Shown: piece after piece, positions 62,593 to 64,000 of the stretch
Layout: each line of letters starts with the position of its first letter
Position numbering within the stretch: the first letter of the stretch is position 1
DNA from: Agrocybe praecox
Taxonomy: Eukaryota > Basidiomycota > Agaricomycetes > Agaricales > Agrocybaceae
Direction of reading: 5' to 3'
DNA: 64,000 bases
Assembly (NCBI GenBank): GCA_964017145.1
Contig: OZ024840.1
Coordinates: 4,154,001-4,218,000, forward strand
The notes under the pieces: generated by a model
Database searches by the model: none
What the model was told of the DNA's origin: nothing
Seen by the model: the letters and a program-made list of their open reading frames with translations, nothing else
Made by a program: the position numbers and the translations under genes

Positions 62593-63165
62593 TAAGGCTC
62601 CAACCGTACTGTATAGGATACTGTATATATACAGTTACAACCGTATATGTATATGTATATGTATACAGGGTCTCGATGATGTGGTGTATATCGTACAGTA
62701 TACAGTAGTTGTTAATATTCGCCTTATTTGAGACGGAATTAGGACGGATGGCTGAGATATAATTGTCTAAATTTGGTCTAAATACAAACAAACCACTTTA
62801 GGACTATTTCTTTCCCTTCAACGTTGCCCAGAATGCTCAGAAATGTACCGACTGATGACCCGTCAGCCACTTGGCACCAGTTCTAGGCACCTGTGTCACT
62901 GCAAAATATTTTTTCTGATCTGCGAATATTCATGAAGACCAGTACCTTCTCTCAAGAATCTCCAAGGCTCTTTTAACAAAGTTGGGATTTTTTTCACATA
63001 TAAGTGCCCCTCAAATGGAGAAGAAAGCACGGTGGAATTTTTACCTAGCACATATTTTGAGCAAAAACACATAACCCTGCATCTAGTGTTCGTATACTGT
63101 ATACAAACTGTATCCGTATAAATACACCTTAAGCCGTATACATATACAGTACGGTTGGAGCCTTA
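62593..63165. mobile_element. MITE-like element with 23-bp perfect TIRs
   Basis: 62593-62615 (TAAGGCTCCAACCGTACTGT plus ATA) is the exact reverse complement of 63143-63165. The outer TA on each side would be the target duplication of a Tc1/mariner-type insertion. Both ends carry GTATA/TATAC-rich subterminal stretches (62611-62670 and 63100-63150). The 573-bp element has no transposase frame. Confidence 0.85.
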
Positions 63166-63410
63166 GGCCTTAATAGTCACTCCTATAGTTCTTCCGACAC
63201 CTGTTTATATCCTCGCAATCTGCCTTGTGTGATGAACCAGGCCGTTCGCGATCCAAACCTGGTCAGGCAAGACTGAACAACATGTCCGAGGTAACCCCTG
63301 GGTCAATCGCATACACATATATACTCGTAAGTTTATTTACACCAACTACCGCTCGTTAATTGCACTGCTAATAGTACCACTCTTAGTTCCGGCACACAAT
63401 AGCAGCAGTG
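63166..63410. other. short intergenic stretch before the right-edge gene
   Basis: No feature beyond probable promoter sequence for the partial gene downstream. Confidence 0.3.
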
Positions 63411-64000
63411 AACGATTGGCGAGACGACGAGGATGTTTTCGACCGCACAAAAAAGGTTACTATGCAATATGCGACCTTTTTGAGAAGGGCGACGACGGCG
63501 AAACATGGATGACGTGGGCAGCTGATACTCTTTCCTTTGGAATAGGTAAGTTTTGCATCCTATATATTCCGCGCTCTACTACCCGCACGTTGATCTATAA
63601 AACTATATAGAACTGTTGTTGGCGACGATTGGCAAACTCCGCTGGACGAAGAATCAGACGACGACTCTCTCATTCGCCCAATGTCTCTCCAAGCATTGAA
63701 ACGTCAGCGCGCAAACAAGGAAGTCCTGGCATCCAAGCCGCCAGGAGACAAGATGCCATCCCAGAGCCCTACCAACAGAGCAGCCACACCGTCCATTTCA
63801 TCTCCAGCCTACGCCATCACCATACCTCCTAATGCCCAACAAGCAACGCCATTTGGTTCATCTACCAGACCCCATGACTCGCCTGCATCCTCTCATCCAG
63901 TCCAGCATCTTCCTGCGACAAACCACCGTTGGACCTTACCTCGTGAGGTATTGCTAGGTATTGAATATCTGCTTTGGCTGATGGCCACTGTGCATGGCGA
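63411..64000 (+). CDS. partial gene at right edge, Ser/Pro-rich protein
   Basis: An exon around 63411-63545 and, after an intron ending TATAG at 63609, a long open exon running off the window. The downstream exon reads TVVGDDWQTPLDEESDDDSL, then MSLQALKRQRANKEV, then Ser/Pro/Thr-rich sequence and HRWTLPREVLLGIEYLLWLM. The reading frame of the first exon is uncertain: the NDWRDDEDVFDRTKKVTMQY frame looks protein-like but ends at an in-frame stop before the donor. Family not recognised. Confidence 0.35.

Overview
The window looks like nuclear DNA of a filamentous basidiomycete, most likely a mushroom-forming agaricomycete. Genes are dense and almost all are split by short (about 45-70 nt) GT-AG introns. 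The proteins recognised match basidiomycete families: a Zn2Cys6 regulator, a large F-box protein, a lipase-3 esterase, and an uncharacterised family carrying a GCDKT motif. No ribosomal RNA, tRNA or CRISPR array was recognised. All calls come from reading the sequence; no database search was run.

Layout. 1-3650 is gene-poor, with dispersed GCTCGCT-type repeats interrupted by a TIR element (1805-2441). 4424-7021 (-) is an NRAMP metal transporter, 7297-9731 (-) an unrecognised Ser/Lys-rich protein, and 10681-12421 (-) an aldo/keto reductase. 12798-13640 (-) is the decayed C-terminal half of an ABC transporter, 14250-15975 (-) a probable multi-pass membrane protein, and 16769-17990 (+) a decayed Zn2Cys6 regulator. 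18569-22617 (-) encodes a 1277-residue F-box-type protein. 22618-28250 is gene-poor and full of direct duplications and small inverted-repeat elements. 28253-28698 (-) and 32785-33206 (-) are two paralogous small genes of unknown function that flank an amidohydrolase (30107-32345, +). 33207-39831 holds one unknown gene (35407-36320, +) and otherwise little.

39832-54872 is a compact core block: a PUF RNA-binding protein (+), LTO1 (-), a GON7-like subunit (+), mitochondrial ribosomal protein uL2m (-), RVB2 (+), a small unknown gene (+), an SCI1-like RS protein (-) and a family-16 methyltransferase (+). Several of these are close divergent pairs (LTO1/GON7, uL2m/RVB2). After it come a two-exon small gene (55815-56114, +), a secreted class-3 lipase (56962-58467, -), a GCDKT-family protein joined to a thioredoxin-like domain with a degenerate active site (59407-62222, -), a second TIR element (62593-63165), and an incomplete gene at the right edge.

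Functionally, the core block covers translation and RNA processing (uL2m, LTO1, GON7-like, PUF, SCI1-like) and chromatin (RVB2). The flanks hold transport, redox and secreted-enzyme genes plus decayed accessory genes. The most unusual items are the GCDKT-thioredoxin protein, the small paralogue pair with identical exon lengths, and a PUF gene with a 10-nt microexon followed by a GC-AG intron.
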